Shown here piece after piece: positions 45,952-57,900 of a DNA stretch of 64,000 bases (the stretch's first letter is position 1; every line of letters begins with the position of its first letter). Under the pieces are notes generated by a model. That model saw only the letters and a program-made list of their open reading frames with translations. It was not told the origin of the DNA and did no database searches. Position numbers and translations under genes: made by a program. The stretch covers positions 21,236 to 85,235 of the forward strand of contig MNCI01020141.1 in assembly GCA_015680685.1 (NCBI GenBank), written 5' to 3'. Source of the stretch: Gnetum montanum (Eukaryota > Streptophyta > Gnetopsida > Gnetales > Gnetaceae).

Positions 45952-48300
45952 ATGTCTTCTTCTCCACATAAGAGCATTTCATTGCCTAGGACTAATACAA
46001 GAGATAGTCGACGGCATAGCACACATAACCTAGATCCGCCAGTTCCTCAAAAATTTTGTGTGGTATATACTCATCACGATGAGTATGTACCCAACTTTAC
46101 CTTTATTCTCCATCAAGATGAACAACTACGTTGGAGAGACTTGGAAGATAACATAGTGTTGTCTCTAGACCGATCAGTCCCCAACATGCTCCTTCGTGCC
46201 CTCTCATGAATAGGCATGTCATTTTTGCATGCAGAATATGTTGCATGCAATCATGACACAAGGGACTACCATCCCACAGAAGCACAATGTTAAAGGGACT
46301 TGCAAAAAAAGAGAAATCATACATCCTCAAAGGGTAAATGGCCCCATAACGCTCCGCATGTCTTGAGTGAAATTATGGGTGGTGAACCTACTTCAACAGG
46401 ATCCCCACCAAATGATGTTCCCCCTCCTAACAATGGTTGGGAGGTGGTGTATCAGAATCTACACTCCACGATTCACAACCTTGGTTCTGACACCCATGAA
46501 CATGAAGTGTTCAAGGAAGGAATACAACCACATGATAAGGGCAAACATTCTGATCGTGATCACGATTGTGGCCGAGACCACAGAAGAGAAGGTAGAAAAC
46601 ATCATCATGGCGATGGTTCTCATTCTTCTTTACCTTCATCGTCACATTCATCCTCTCCTTCAGTATTCGACCATAGTCATAAGGAAACTAACTGTGAGGA
46701 TAAAGGTAAACAGAGTGAAAAACATCAATGAAACAGTCAAGACCAAGGACGAGGGCACTCTAAGGAATCGAGGCATGGAAGAAGGGAGAGTAGGGAACCA
46801 CGTAGACATCACAGACTCTATGAACGAGATGACCATGAAGAACCCCTACTCGTAACTAGAAGCATGTTAGATATCATAGAGGCTGTGAGAATCCCCACAA
46901 GGCACCAAAAAGATATTAGGATCAAGAGGTTAGACATGAATAACATCCCACAGTTTGAGGGGGGATACAACACTGATTCTCAAAATCACTTACAAGCATT
47001 CCATGATGCATGTGCCTTGCAGAACATAGAAAATGAGTGTCAAAAACTGAAGTTGTTCCCAAGGACACTAGTGAAAGAAGCAAAAAGCTGGTATCGGTCC
47101 TTAGAGCTGGAATCCATTCGGAGGTGCAGTATGATGTTATAACTATTTAATGATAAGTACAAAATGTACTTCCAAGTGTCTAACCTACAAAAGAAAATCC
47201 AAGGATGGATGCAGGGAAATCATGAATCCTTGGATGTTGCCATGGGTCATTATTATGATTATTACATTATTGCCTGGGCCATGGTTATTCGTAGCGGGAT
47301 CAACTACACCATCTCATAGATGGTCTTAGGCATGAAACCAGGAGAACCCTTGGAACATATGCCCAAGGGAGATTATCAGAGCTTAGGTCTCATTAGGTTC
47401 ATAGATTGCTAGAGAAAGTAGCCAAGGAAGAAGGGGAGCTACATAAGAGAGAAAGTGCAGAAGAGTACAACCGAGATCCTTCCCTCCGAAAGAGGGAAGT
47501 GAGATTCTGTGAGGAGGAGGAAGAGTCACCACTCGAAGAGATGGAGAATAGGAAAACTTTTCCATTCCAAAAATTAACAATAGAAGTGTCAGAAAAGGTA
47601 GACCAAATGTGGGACTCCCTAGATAGTAGGTTTGAAACTATTCTTAAAATCATTGAGGAGTCTAGGGAGTGAGGTAGTGACTATGGAAAAAAGAAAAAGA
47701 GAGAAGTGGACAATGCATGTAACAAAGGTAAGGGTAAAATGGCCATCACCAAAGAGGTTTTGGATTCAGATATAGAAAATGATGGTGGATGTGAGATATG
47801 CCAATATGACCATCCTAAGGGATGTTGCCCAGTAATCTCACATCTACAAGAGTTTGGTGTGTATGCACTCAACCCACGACTTAACAAACAGAAAGCACCC
47901 CTACGATTACCTTATCCCCAAGGTAACCCAAGGCAGTTCCACCAACCTTCAACATATTATCCAAGTGGAACTCCACCACAACCTATTGAGCAACACCAAT
48001 AGTGGCAATACCCACAGTCATGGGGGATGCCACCACCAAGGCAACAATACCCCTACCGGCAACTAGATCCATATGGCTACTACATGTAGCCAATCTCTCC
48101 ACGTGAATCTATTGGTCACATTACACCACAACATCACTACCAATCTCGGGTGTATTATAGGACTCCTTCTTGTAGGGGAGACAACCCACAGACATACCAT
48201 CCTCTAAATCCATTCGTAACTCTCACACCAATAGCTCCATTACCACCTGGTCCAGCAATGCAAGGGGAAGTCCCCACTCAACCATAGCAACGCAATGCTA
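45952..48300 (+). pseudogene. gag of E2 (few stops)
   Basis: Starts MSSSPHKSISLPRTNTRDSR. The N-terminal block VVYTHHDEYVPNFTFILHQD is followed by a His/Ser/Asp-rich linker (REGRKHHHGDGSHSSLPSSS), then the capsid-like domain from MLDIIEAVRIPTRHQKD (46864), all in one frame to 47140 with stops at 46207, near 46290, at 46729 and 47140. A shift follows near 47240. The region then reads CEICQYDHPKGCC (near 47790) and a Pro/Gln-rich tail, including QSWG at 48016-48027. Confidence 0.88.
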
Positions 48301-48485
48301 CGAGGGTTGTGAATCTTCAACCCACTACTGGTTCTGAAAACTGTGTGAATAGAAGACCTTTCTTCATAATCAACAGTCCAACCAAGCCCTCACAACCACA
48401 AGTGGTTGAACCTCTGAACGTCCCTCCATCAAATAAGGCTTTAGAGCTCCCTTCAAATTAAAAACCGAGTTCAACGCACATAGTT

Positions 48486-49247
48486 ATGTTAACACATGCC
48501 ATTACTGATTGGATTAAGGTGGGCCACCTTCCCAATAAATTCTCTGATCCTAGAAGCCCCCTAATTTATCTCCAAGTTGCTGGGAATGAACCATGTAAAG
48601 CTCTTCTAGACTTAGGTTTTAGAGTTAATGTAATATCACAAGAGATGTACAAAGCCTGGAACCTGCCTCCATTAAGGAAGAGTAATATTCACCTAAAGCT
48701 GGCTGACTAGTCCATCATTGTCTCTTTGGGACTGGTGGAGGACATCATTACCACTGTGTGTGGGTGGTCGTATCCAACTGATTTCCTAGTGATACAAGTG
48801 AACAACGGTAAAGGGGACTTCCCAATAATAATGAGAAGAGCATGATAAATACTATAAATGCATGCCTAGGAATCCATAATCTTTCCCTAGAAATATCTAA
48901 GGAAAACACTTTTGAAAAGATCGAGAAGAAGAAGGTTCCATGCATCACATACAGTGACATAGGGTGTGATTGCATATAGGAATGTTCAGCATTGCATGCA
49001 TGCAACTATTGTGCACAAGAAACTAACATACAAAAGTGCCTGTATGTAGCAACCACACAACAAGAAGACACCCAGTGGTTGATAGCTGATCAAGAGAGAA
49101 ACTCACCAATGTGCATGGAACTAACTAAGGGAACACCTTTCGCTTACGTCGAAAGCATAGATGCACTGGAGCAAGAGTGTCACCAACTTCCAAACCTTAA
49201 CCTTAAAACATCAATTGGGAGAAGTTGGAAACTCCTAAAAAATTGAA
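48486..49247 (+). pseudogene. Aspartic protease and following segment of E2
   Basis: Reads IYLQVAGNEPCKALLDLGFR, VNVISQEMYKAWNLPPLRKS, a stop at 48708, then DFPIIM. The active-site triplet is DLG, the form typical of Athila-like proteases. It continues, in another frame, with CLYVATTQQEDTQWLIADQE and the lead-in of pol (SIDALEQECHQLPN), where the deletion starts. Confidence 0.85.
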
Positions 49248-49252
49248 ACAAG
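49248..49252 (+). other. Junction of the pol deletion in E2
   Basis: The word ACAAG at this point is shared with E1 at 40203-40207 and at 42965-42969. Relative to E1, about 2762 bp (most of pol) are missing, with one copy of ACAAG left. The exact break is uncertain by a few bases because the right flank has also diverged. Confidence 0.75.
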
Positions 49253-51259
49253 CACTCTGATAAGAGATTACTAGTTAATGTGCAATAGACCAACCCTTAC
49301 AATGAATCTAGAATGGTCAATGCACATAATACCTCAGAGAAGAGACAACCCTACTCATTATTTCGGATCTCTCCCTTCCAATTCAGTCATGGGGGAGATG
49401 GCCACCTCTGCTGATCATTTGAGACCCTCAATTCCTTTTTAAGTTTTTATTTTACACATTTTTATTTTACAAATTTCTTTAACTTTTCTTATTTTTGTTT
49501 TGCAACATCATTTATACTCTTTCATTTCTTTTTGTGTTGATTATTTTGTTAGGTTCGTCACCTAATAAGTGCTCCTGATGGTGGTATGAACTGTATTCCA
49601 TTGATTGCTTATGTTTGGTTTTTACCTTTGAGTCATAATGTTGATACTAAGGTATGGTTCTTTTGATATAATAGGTAATGAGTCCACATCATCCATGCAT
49701 CCATGAATTTCTATGGTCTCTCTTGGCTTGGAACTGTATAGTCCCTTTCTTTATATAATAGAACTATCAATGAATTGGTGACTGGGCATTTCTCAGACTA
49801 CGAAAGGACTCAAGGATTGAAAAGGTTGTGACTCCAAGGGTATTCGATGCATTTGTGCTGGCCATTCTCTTGGGTGCTTGAATGTTTTCTTCTTAGGTTT
49901 TCCTTACCATTTTGATGTTGCTCCATTAGTAGGAGGTTGAGCTAATAAAAATAATAAGTCTTTGCATGGTGTGGTTCTCATGAAAAAAAATAGTGAGAAT
50001 TCAAAGCACACCCCTTGATAAAATAATCATCTAGGCTACAAGCACTAGTTATGGAACTAAACAAACATGTTCCCTCTAACTAAGGCCCTCTCTCGCTCCC
50101 TACCTTTTCCTTTTCTGTTTCTTCGGAATGGTGGTGACTCTTTGGCAGAAGCATTGTTGCTAGTTCAAGTGGATGGATTGACCAAGTGTATTAATGTGAA
50201 GTCATTGGATGTGGATTGTTTGAGGCTGGATTTGGAATTAGTCACATTAACCATAAAAACATAAGGGGTTGTACACCACCTTGTTCTTAGGACTCCATTG
50301 CATTCTCTTCTCCTCATAATTCTTTCTCCATTTTTCCACCTCATTGCCAGCTGTATCAATAGTCTATATTTTGGTTGATACATTGTTTTCTTTTTGGTAA
50401 ATTCTTGTGGTTAAGACTTTAACTCTTGCTTCCAAATGACATTTCCAGAGCCTACGGAATCTTTGAATGTGGGATTGTCAGGCCATTAAGGGCATGAGCC
50501 TGCTTTGGGGAGGACCCAGTGGCATTCCTATTTGGTGCATCAGTTAACTTCTTTTCCTTAAAAATTTCCGTAATCAACCTTTATTTAGTTCATTTCCACC
50601 TCTGACATGCATTTTATCGGCATTGCTGTTGTTTCTTTTTCTCCATCTTTCTCCTTCCTCATATTTTTCCATTCTATCGCTACTGGAGGATCGCTCTTAG
50701 TCATGGGGGTCATGGTCCAATTTTTTCAATTTCCTCCTAACCCCTACACCTTGGGTAGTCACTAGTGTTATATCTCTAGAATTCATATTAGCCATATCAC
50801 AACTCAACCAATGGACCTTACACCGAGGCAAGGTATCAACTACATTGTGATTTATTTACCCTTGCTAATATGTGACTGTGTTGTGTGTACAAATGGAAAT
50901 CATACAATAAATGGACTGGAGCTGGAGTAAACACTTAGGATGGTTGGTGCTGGAATAGTCATGCAAGGAACAAGATCGATGGTGTAGCTATAGATGGACA
51001 ACAGAAGGCACAATCTTGGCATTGGCAGCAACACATCTTCTCCTTTCTCTCTGTCTCTCTCTTCTTTCTCAGCTGCCAAATAAGGCTGGATGTCAAATGT
51101 GTATAGTATTCATTCTTGTAGTCATGAACACTAATATTGCCATGTATTGTAATGATTGATCCATTCATGTGTCACCCCATTCACCATCAGTGTCATTCAA
51201 GTCAATAATCCCATACCTTCCCAATATTTTGTAAGGAACTCAAGGATGAGTTTTCATTC
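49253..51259 (+). other. Last pol fragment and 3' untranslated region of E2
   Basis: About 150 bases of the pol end (DKRLLVNVQ-like) remain, followed by non-coding sequence homologous to 43100-45035 of E1. PPT-like words lie at 49385-49396 and 50699-50710. The short open frames here are not conserved in E1 and are not supported as genes. Confidence 0.8.
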
Positions 51260-51272
51260 AGTCATAGGGGTA
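51260..51272 (+). other. Polypurine tract of E2
   Basis: AGTCATAGGGGTA immediately before the 3' LTR; compare GTCATGGGGGTA in E1. Confidence 0.8.
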
Positions 51273-52093
51273 TGATGAGCTACGATATTGTGTATGCGAT
51301 ATCGCATCCCATCTTATTATCTATAAATAAGAGGCGGCTTCCCTTGTTTTAGGCAATTAGACTTAGACCCTTAGCTAAACTCTTGCATTTTTACCATTCT
51401 AGAGTTAGAATAATTTCCATGTGCCCGTAGTAGGAGTCTTAAAGTGAACGGATCTTTATTCGAGAAAATTGTACCTAAGCACACATTTGTGTACGGTAAT
51501 AAAGATGAAATTTATGATAAACCTTATAACATATGGACTAAGCTAAATAGGAATTAATTATTGTTGAATGTTTAAATGCTTTTTTAGTTAATTAATCTCT
51601 CTCTCGACCCTTGACTCTCCTAGTTAAGTACACTCAGTATGACCGCTTCGAGCATGTGTGTAGCACTAAGTACACTCAGTATGACCACTTCGAGCATGTG
51701 TGTAGCACTTGGTAACCCAGTAACGATTAACGTTTGGTAATCCCAGTAGTGTTACACTAGTTCAGGATGTGTGCAGCAAGTGGAAATGTATACTGGTGTT
51801 AGGAATAGTTAGAACTTAGTTAGTGAATAGTTAATGAAAGTTAGTCATTTAGTTCTCTTCACCTTCCTATTAGCATAAGACAGTAAAAAGATAAAAGTTA
51901 TAAAAATCATATACCTAAAGCTTACTTAACCATACAACCATGACAATACAAGTAAGTTTGGGAAGACAAAGATTGATTAACCTTAGGTGTTCCATTAAGG
52001 CGTGCAAGCACGTAGTCCTTGGAGTTCAACTGGATTGCGTGTGAGATGCATGTATTCATATGGTTGAGTGTAGGGGTACCTTGCCACTCATCA
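51273..52093 (+). mobile_element. 3' LTR of E2 (821 bp)
   Basis: Starts TGATGAGCTACGATATTGTG, ends TTGCCACTCATCA. Holds a 42-bp tandem duplication (51625-51666 and 51667-51708, starting TAAGTACACTCAGTATGACC) not present in the 5' LTR, and TATAAATAAG at 51322-51331. Confidence 0.92.
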
Positions 52094-52281
52094 ATGTATA
52101 ATGTTCACTTTTGTGGTCATGAATACTAATGCTATCATGTATTGTATTGTTGATCTATTCACTGGGCACGTTGAGTCAGTCAACCCATTCCACCATCAAT
52201 GGTCATTCAGTTAATAATCCCATACCTTCCCAATATTTTGTAAGGAACTCAAGGATGAGTTTTCATTTCGTCATGGGGGTA
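52094..52281 (+). other. E1 untranslated region, right part, with polypurine tract
   Basis: ATGTA (second copy of the E2 duplication) followed by TAATGTTCACTTTTGTGGTC, aligning with 51105-51260 of E2. It ends with the tract GTCATGGGGGTA at 52270-52281, directly before the 3' LTR of E1. Confidence 0.88.
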
Positions 52282-53090
52282 TGATGAATCGTGATATCGT
52301 GTCTACGATATCGGATCGACCATGTGATGTCAAATACCTGATATCGTGGCCTGCCTCCTTGCTCATAAATAAGAGGCAGCACCCTTGGTTCCAAATAGTT
52401 AGAAGTTAGTCCCTTAGCAAAACTCTTGCAAATTTTTCCCTCCAGAGTTAGAATTATTTCTGGGTGCTCGCAATAGGAGTCATAGAGCGAACGGATCTTT
52501 ATTTGAGCATTGTGTACCTAAGCACACTTTCTGTACAGTAATAAAGACAAACTTTATGATAAACCTTGCAGCATACAAAAAAGATTAATTAGTGTTAATT
52601 ATTATTTTATGCTTTCCTAGTTAACTAATGATATGTCTCACCTTACAACTCTCTTAGTCAAATACACTTAGTACGACTACTGTGAGCATGCATGTAGCAC
52701 TTGGTAACCTAGTAACAATTAGCGTTTGGTAATCCCAGCAGTGTTGCACTGGTTCAGGATGTGTACAGTGAGTTGGAATGAATACTGGTGTTATGAGTAC
52801 TTAGAACTTAGTTAATGAATAGTTAAATTAGATTAGTTACTTAGTTATTTCTCTCTCCCCTCCTTATTAGCACAGGATATAAAACACATAAAAGCCATAA
52901 AAATCATATGCCTCAAGCTTACTTAACCATACAACTGTGACATACAAGTAAGTTTGGGAAGACAACGATTAATCAACCCATTATTGTTCCACAAAGATGC
53001 ATAGGCACTTAGTCCTTGGAATTTGACCAGATCGTGCATGAAATGCTCATATTCGTATGGTTGAGTGTAGGGGTACCTCGCTGCTCATCA
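52282..53090 (+). mobile_element. 3' LTR of E1 (809 bp)
   Basis: Starts TGATGAATCGTGATATCGTG, ends CGCTGCTCATCA. It shares GATCGACCATG-GATGT and the whole transcribed part with 35951-36785. The 5' LTR has one more GATATC unit. It is followed by the duplication GTATT at 53091. Confidence 0.93.
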
Positions 53091-53095
53091 GTATT

Positions 53096-53187
53096 GGTTT
53101 ATGAAATTCATAAGTCCTATAGCCAATTAGTAAAGTTCTAAGTCATGTCATTTTTTCTAAGTTGTACCTTTTCGTCAAGTTAATAGT
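53096..53187. other. Host sequence between E1 and the first solo LTR
   Basis: Unique-looking AT-rich DNA that would be continuous with 35945 before E1 inserted. Last five bases ATAGT are the target duplication of the solo LTR. Confidence 0.7.
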
Positions 53188-53978
53188 TGATGAGTGGTGA
53201 GGTACCCCTACACTCAACCATACGAAACGAGTGTCGCACGCGCGATCCGGTCGAACTCTGCAGATGGACTAGTTGTGGCACCTAGATAGTTAGCCTTAGG
53301 TCGCAGTTCGCTGTCTTCCCATCTAGACTAGTTTTGCATATGTCACGTATGGTTTAGTCTAGATGAGGTGTATGATGTGTTCTAATCTAATGCTACTCCT
53401 GATGGTAGTGGAAAATAATATTTAACTAATTCTAAGCTAAGAGGAAAAGGGTAAGAAATCTAATCTAGCCTAAGTGCGACGAGCAACCGATTCCTTGATC
53501 AACCGTACACATCTTGGACTTCGTGCACGACTGCCACTGGGACTACCAAGCATAGGCCTAGGTACGCCACTGGGATTACCAAGCGCAGACCCCAAATACG
53601 CCACTGGGTTACCAAGCGTAGATCCCCCTAGCTACACCACTGGGCTACCAAGCAGTCACACTTAAATGCTCGTAANGCGTGTCCAAGTATGGCACACTCG
53701 AATAAAGACACCGTACAATCACATTCACCACACTGCGGGCAGACACGGGAAAATTCTAACTCTGGAGGGATCAAACTGCTAGAGCTTCGCTACACTAAAA
53801 TTGGGATGGAAATGAGGGAGAGCCGCCTCTTATTTATAGAAATTGCGGCTGACTGCGATATCGCGTACGCGATATCGCGGCCCATGATACAACGTGACCC
53901 ATGATACAACGCGACCCATGATACAACGTGGGTGCCTTAACGCGGCCGCCAACACTATGAGCAATTCAGGTCTCATCA
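53188..53978 (-). mobile_element. Solo LTR, Athila-like, minus orientation (duplication ATAGT)
   Basis: The plus strand starts TGATGAGTGGTGAGGTACCCC and ends AGGTCTCATCA. ATAGT occurs on both sides (53183-53187, 53979-53983). GCGATATCGC words lie at 53852-53880 beside a TATA-like TTATTTATAG. One N at 53676. It belongs to the same subfamily as the LTR at 61428 (both contain ATCAAGGAATCGGTTGCTCG or its reverse). Confidence 0.9.
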
Positions 53979-54003
53979 ATAGTCTAGCCAGTGTTAAGTC
54001 AAG

Positions 54004-54860
54004 TGATGAGTGGCAAGTATAAGCTACACCCAATCATACAAATTACAAGTGTTCATGTGTAATCTTGTCAAATTTTGTAGACTTTAGCTCTGTAAGTGCA
54101 CATTATCTAGAATCGTAAATCTAAGGATGCAATTGTTGTCTTCTTGGTTCCACTTGTATAAGTGCAAGCGTATGGTGAAGTGTAACCAAGGCACATGATT
54201 TGTATCATTTTATATTTTTTATCTATTTTATCCCAATGATAAAATAAAGTGATTAAGTGGTAATTAATCTAATAACTATCTAGGACCTTAAACTATTTCC
54301 TAACATAAGAATTTGGTCCCACCTGCCATACACATCCTGAATGAATGCATTATAATGTTGTTGGGTTACCAAGTTCTAGCACTACTAGAATTACCAAGCA
54401 TTAACATTATGTTTGAGGTAGTCATACTTATGTGTATTAATTAACTTTATTTAATTAACTAAAGGCATTAAAGTAAATTGCATTAAGAGTAAAGTGCATT
54501 AAAGTAAAGATTAAGTTAATTCCAAATACTACAACGTTTATCAAGAAGCTCATCTTTATTGTCGTTACACCAGAGTGTCCAAGTACATCATTGTTCGAAT
54601 AAGGATTTGTACACTTTTTGACTTCTACTATGGCTAGTTAGAAAATATTCTAATTATTGGGAAAGTAAATTGCAAGAACTTTATTAAGCTACTAAATGAG
54701 CAATGCCATAAATGTGGTAGGTGCACGTGTTTATATAGGTAGACATAGACACTCTATTGATGCATCTCCCCATGCATCAATGGGAATGCATTGATGGGTA
54801 CCCGTCGATGGGGATGCATTGAGACGACCTTGTCAATGCACTCCAACTGATGATTCATCA
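54004..54860 (-). mobile_element. Second solo LTR, minus orientation (duplication TCAAG)
   Basis: The plus strand starts TGATGAGTGGCAAGTATAAGC and ends TGATTCATCA. TCAAG flanks it at 53999-54003 and 54861-54865. It belongs to a different subfamily: GATGCATC and CATCGACGGG-type words (54755-54845) replace the GATATC words. TATA-like TTTATATAGG at 54731-54740. Only 20 host bases separate it from the previous solo LTR, besides the duplications. Confidence 0.9.
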
Positions 54861-54865
54861 TCAAG

Positions 54866-56100
54866 TATGAGTGTAGAAGAAAGATAAGAAGCGTAATAGG
54901 TAAAATAACAACATGTTATGACCAAAAGGCTTGAAGAATTAATTCCATATACATTATTCAAAGAATTAAAAGTTTCATTTTTAATTCTAATAAATTGAGC
55001 ATTTTGAATTATCAATTATCATACAACATTCATTACTTTTACCTTCTTAAGAATAGTGAAATTTAATATGGTATTAGAGTTGAGAAATGGTAAAAGGTAA
55101 GATCAAGATAAGGATTACGTGAAGAAAAGGAAATATGAGAATATATATGATATAACAAATTCCATAAATAGTATGTCATTAAAAGAGGATGACAAATGAT
55201 TGCTATGACTAATACATAGAAACTAATGATGAAGAACTATAAGACATGTATATAAAGAATGAGGATAATCCTACAAGCAAGTTAATTATGACATGTGGTT
55301 TCAAATCCAAATTTCATATTGGATGATAACTCGAAAAGAGAACAAAATGATATGGCCTTAAGCATTCTGTTTATAAGTATATTTGAAGAAGTATCTCACT
55401 TAGTTTATGGAATAGAAAAAACTACAAGAATTTAGGGGTATTTGTACCAAATATTTGAAAGTTTGAGTAAGACCACAAAGGATCATTTGTTCCTTAAGTT
55501 ATGAATAATGAAAATTGAAGTAGCCCCAAAATTAATAGACTTCATCAATGTTGTTACAACAATAGCCACTTTCATCTAACAATAATGGATTCATATTATC
55601 AAGCTTAATTATTTATGTGGTTTCATAAAAGTCATAAGAAAATTTTGGTATACTCGCATGATGCATATGACCTAAAGTTTATCACACTATATTTGTATTA
55701 AAAAGCCCTAAGTGGAAGTTAATTTCAAAAGTAGTTTTCACAGAAATATTGAAAAGATTAAATTCATTCTGATTAATTCTTCTTCATGAAACAAAATATT
55801 TTAACACTTATTTGAAATTAAAAAAATTATGGTCTATTGATTATTTAACTCATGAAGTTTCAACCAAACCATGAAGCTAGGATTTTGGGTCAAATTCAAC
55901 ATCATGCAAAAAATCAAATTAGCTACCAAAGATAGAGCTTGATCAAATTTGGTCAAGTTTAAGTGGACATTATTTTTCTATTTGCTAGTTAAGACGAGAT
56001 CTTTAAAAATGGATTTGGTAAGCTTAAAGGATAAATTCACCTCAAGAAGGGACTAACATTAGAACAAACAATTGGATGTTAAAAAGATTTATCATTTCAA
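54866..56100. other. Intergenic, unassigned
   Basis: AT-rich, stop-dense, no gene or repeat boundary recognised. It is continuous in texture with the following array. Confidence 0.35.
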
Positions 56101-57900
56101 AAAAAAAGGGGCTTGATTTGAGGTTGACTTAATTCTTCAAAGTCATTTTGAGTAAGTGGATTGGAATAATAGAACCAAAGATTAACTTTACAAAAGGTTT
56201 AAAAAAACTATTTAAAACCTAATCGAATGTAAAAAGAGGAAATTAATTAAGTATGATTGTCGTGTTATCTCATAGAACCAAAATTGGCTTTACAAAATAG
56301 TTCTACTAGAGTTAGCTTTGCAGGAGTAAAACATGAGGAAAGATTAAAATTATCCTTTTTTTGTAAAATCCATGTGACACATAAGCTATCTTATTAAGGA
56401 AGTTAGTGAAATCATAAATTAGTTTTACAAAAATAACTAAAGTGGTTCTATATGTTAAGTCATTACTCAAGGGAAGAGCTTGACATTAATTATTCATTGT
56501 AGAACCAAAATATGGATCTATTAGCGAATACAAAAAATGGTTCTACTAAATTAGCTTTATTTAGGTAAAAGATTGATAGAATGGAAAAATGGTTCTATTA
56601 GAATATACCTTTTCGTTTTGCCACATCAGCTCATTGTATAGTATAGGTGCATTGAGCTTAAAAAGAGGTCTATGAATGGGCTCTACAAACAAGCTCTTAA
56701 GAAACATTAGATACTCACCTACACCTTACCAAGTTAGATGTTTTGATAAAAATGTAAAATAGAATTTGGTTCGGCAAAAAGAATCCAAGATGGGTTCACA
56801 AATTATGCTATCATAAAGAAAGTTTGTATGTAGAACCAAAATCCAACCTTACAAGTAATCTAATTTCTCACTTTAGCAACTAAAGTGACATCATATGTCG
56901 TATATGGGAGTTTGAATTACGTGGTTCATAGAACCAAAATTTGATTCTATAAGAAAGTACAAAATTGACCATGCCATGTCAACTCCTATGTAGAATGATT
57001 CTATAGAACTTAGATTCATCTCTAAAAAATATGTTTAAATTAAGTTCTACAAGCCACGTCATTAGAACACATTGAAATAGGCTTGTATGAAGAATCAAAC
57101 TTCAGCTCTACAAGTAATCTCACTTTTACCTTTGCTAAATTAGCATTCAATGTGGTGTTAAAGTACATGCTTTTTATATCTAAAATTACGCTTCATAAAT
57201 AGCTTTTGAAATAGTTCTACCACATCAACTTTAGAGAAAGAGCATTGCTAAAATTTGGTTCTATCCACATGAGTTTATTAGTAGAACTAGTTTATGGAGT
57301 TGAAACTCAGCCCTGCAAATAGGCTTAAAATTGGCTTTTCCAGGTTAGTTCTTGAAAAGTCAATTACTTCATTAAGCTAAGTTTTTTTAAAAAAGAAAGC
57401 TTTAAGGATATTTTGACAACAACTTTTACAAAATATGAGTTCCTAGAATTGAAATAGTTAAAAATGACAAATGTCTAGAAGAAAAGAATCATTGCTTGTA
57501 GAGTTAAAATTTGGTTCTACAAGCAAGCATGAAAATGGTTCTACCACATAAACTTATTGTTAGAACCATTTTAGGAAGCCAAAATTTAGCTCTAAAAATG
57601 CTATTAAAATCAGCTATACCATGCCAACTTTGGAGACAAAGCATCACTCATAGAGCTTAAAATTGATTCTATAAAGTAAAGTCCAAAATGGTTCTACAAA
57701 ATCACATTAAGAGGAACAAAGCTAACCTTAGATCCATCAAGGATATTAAGTTTGATTCACTCACATGAACATCATATTTTAATACAACTTAGCATATAAT
57801 ATGGCTTATAGAATCAAATTCTAGCTCTATGAATAAATTCTATGACCAATCCTCCATGTCAGCTCTGTTGTAGAAGAAATACAGAGAACCCAAAATTGAC
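56100..57900 (+). repeat. Degenerate tandem array with AGAACCAAAATTTGGTTCT palindrome
   Basis: Variants of AGAACCAAAATTTGGTTCTAC, followed by AAGC..AAAATGGTTCTACCA and a CACATCAGCTCATTG-like spacer, recur at least twelve times (for example near 56270, 56500, 56580, 56940, 57080, 57250, 57510, 57590, 57660, 57830). Units are diverged and vary in length (about 70-180 bp). The core is self-complementary. Confidence 0.65.

Larger units (their letters stand above)
45041..52093 (+). mobile_element. E2: nested, pol-deleted Athila-like element
   Basis: LTRs 45041-45805 and 51273-52093, a tRNA-Asp primer site, gag, protease, a ~2 kb untranslated region, polypurine tract and a perfect 5-bp duplication ATGTA. 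Total 7053 bp. RT, RNase H and integrase are absent: sequence jumps from the post-protease segment (ends near 49247) to the last ~170 bases of pol. It therefore could move only with proteins supplied by a relative such as E1. Gag is better preserved than in E1, with four or five stops. Confidence 0.93.
35951..53090 (+). mobile_element. E1: full-structure Athila-like Ty3/gypsy element containing nested E2
   Basis: 5' LTR 35951-36785, tRNA-Asp primer site, gag, protease, RT, RNase H, integrase, a ~2.1 kb untranslated 3' region, polypurine tract, 3' LTR 52282-53090, and a perfect 5-bp duplication (GTATT). Without E2 and its duplicated 5 bases it is about 10.1 kb. The domain order (RT before integrase) makes it Ty3/gypsy. 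The tRNA-Asp primer, non-canonical protease triplet and long 3' non-coding region point to the Athila branch. Pol stays in a single frame from 40033 to 43137 but has more than ten stops, so the element is dead. Confidence 0.93.
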
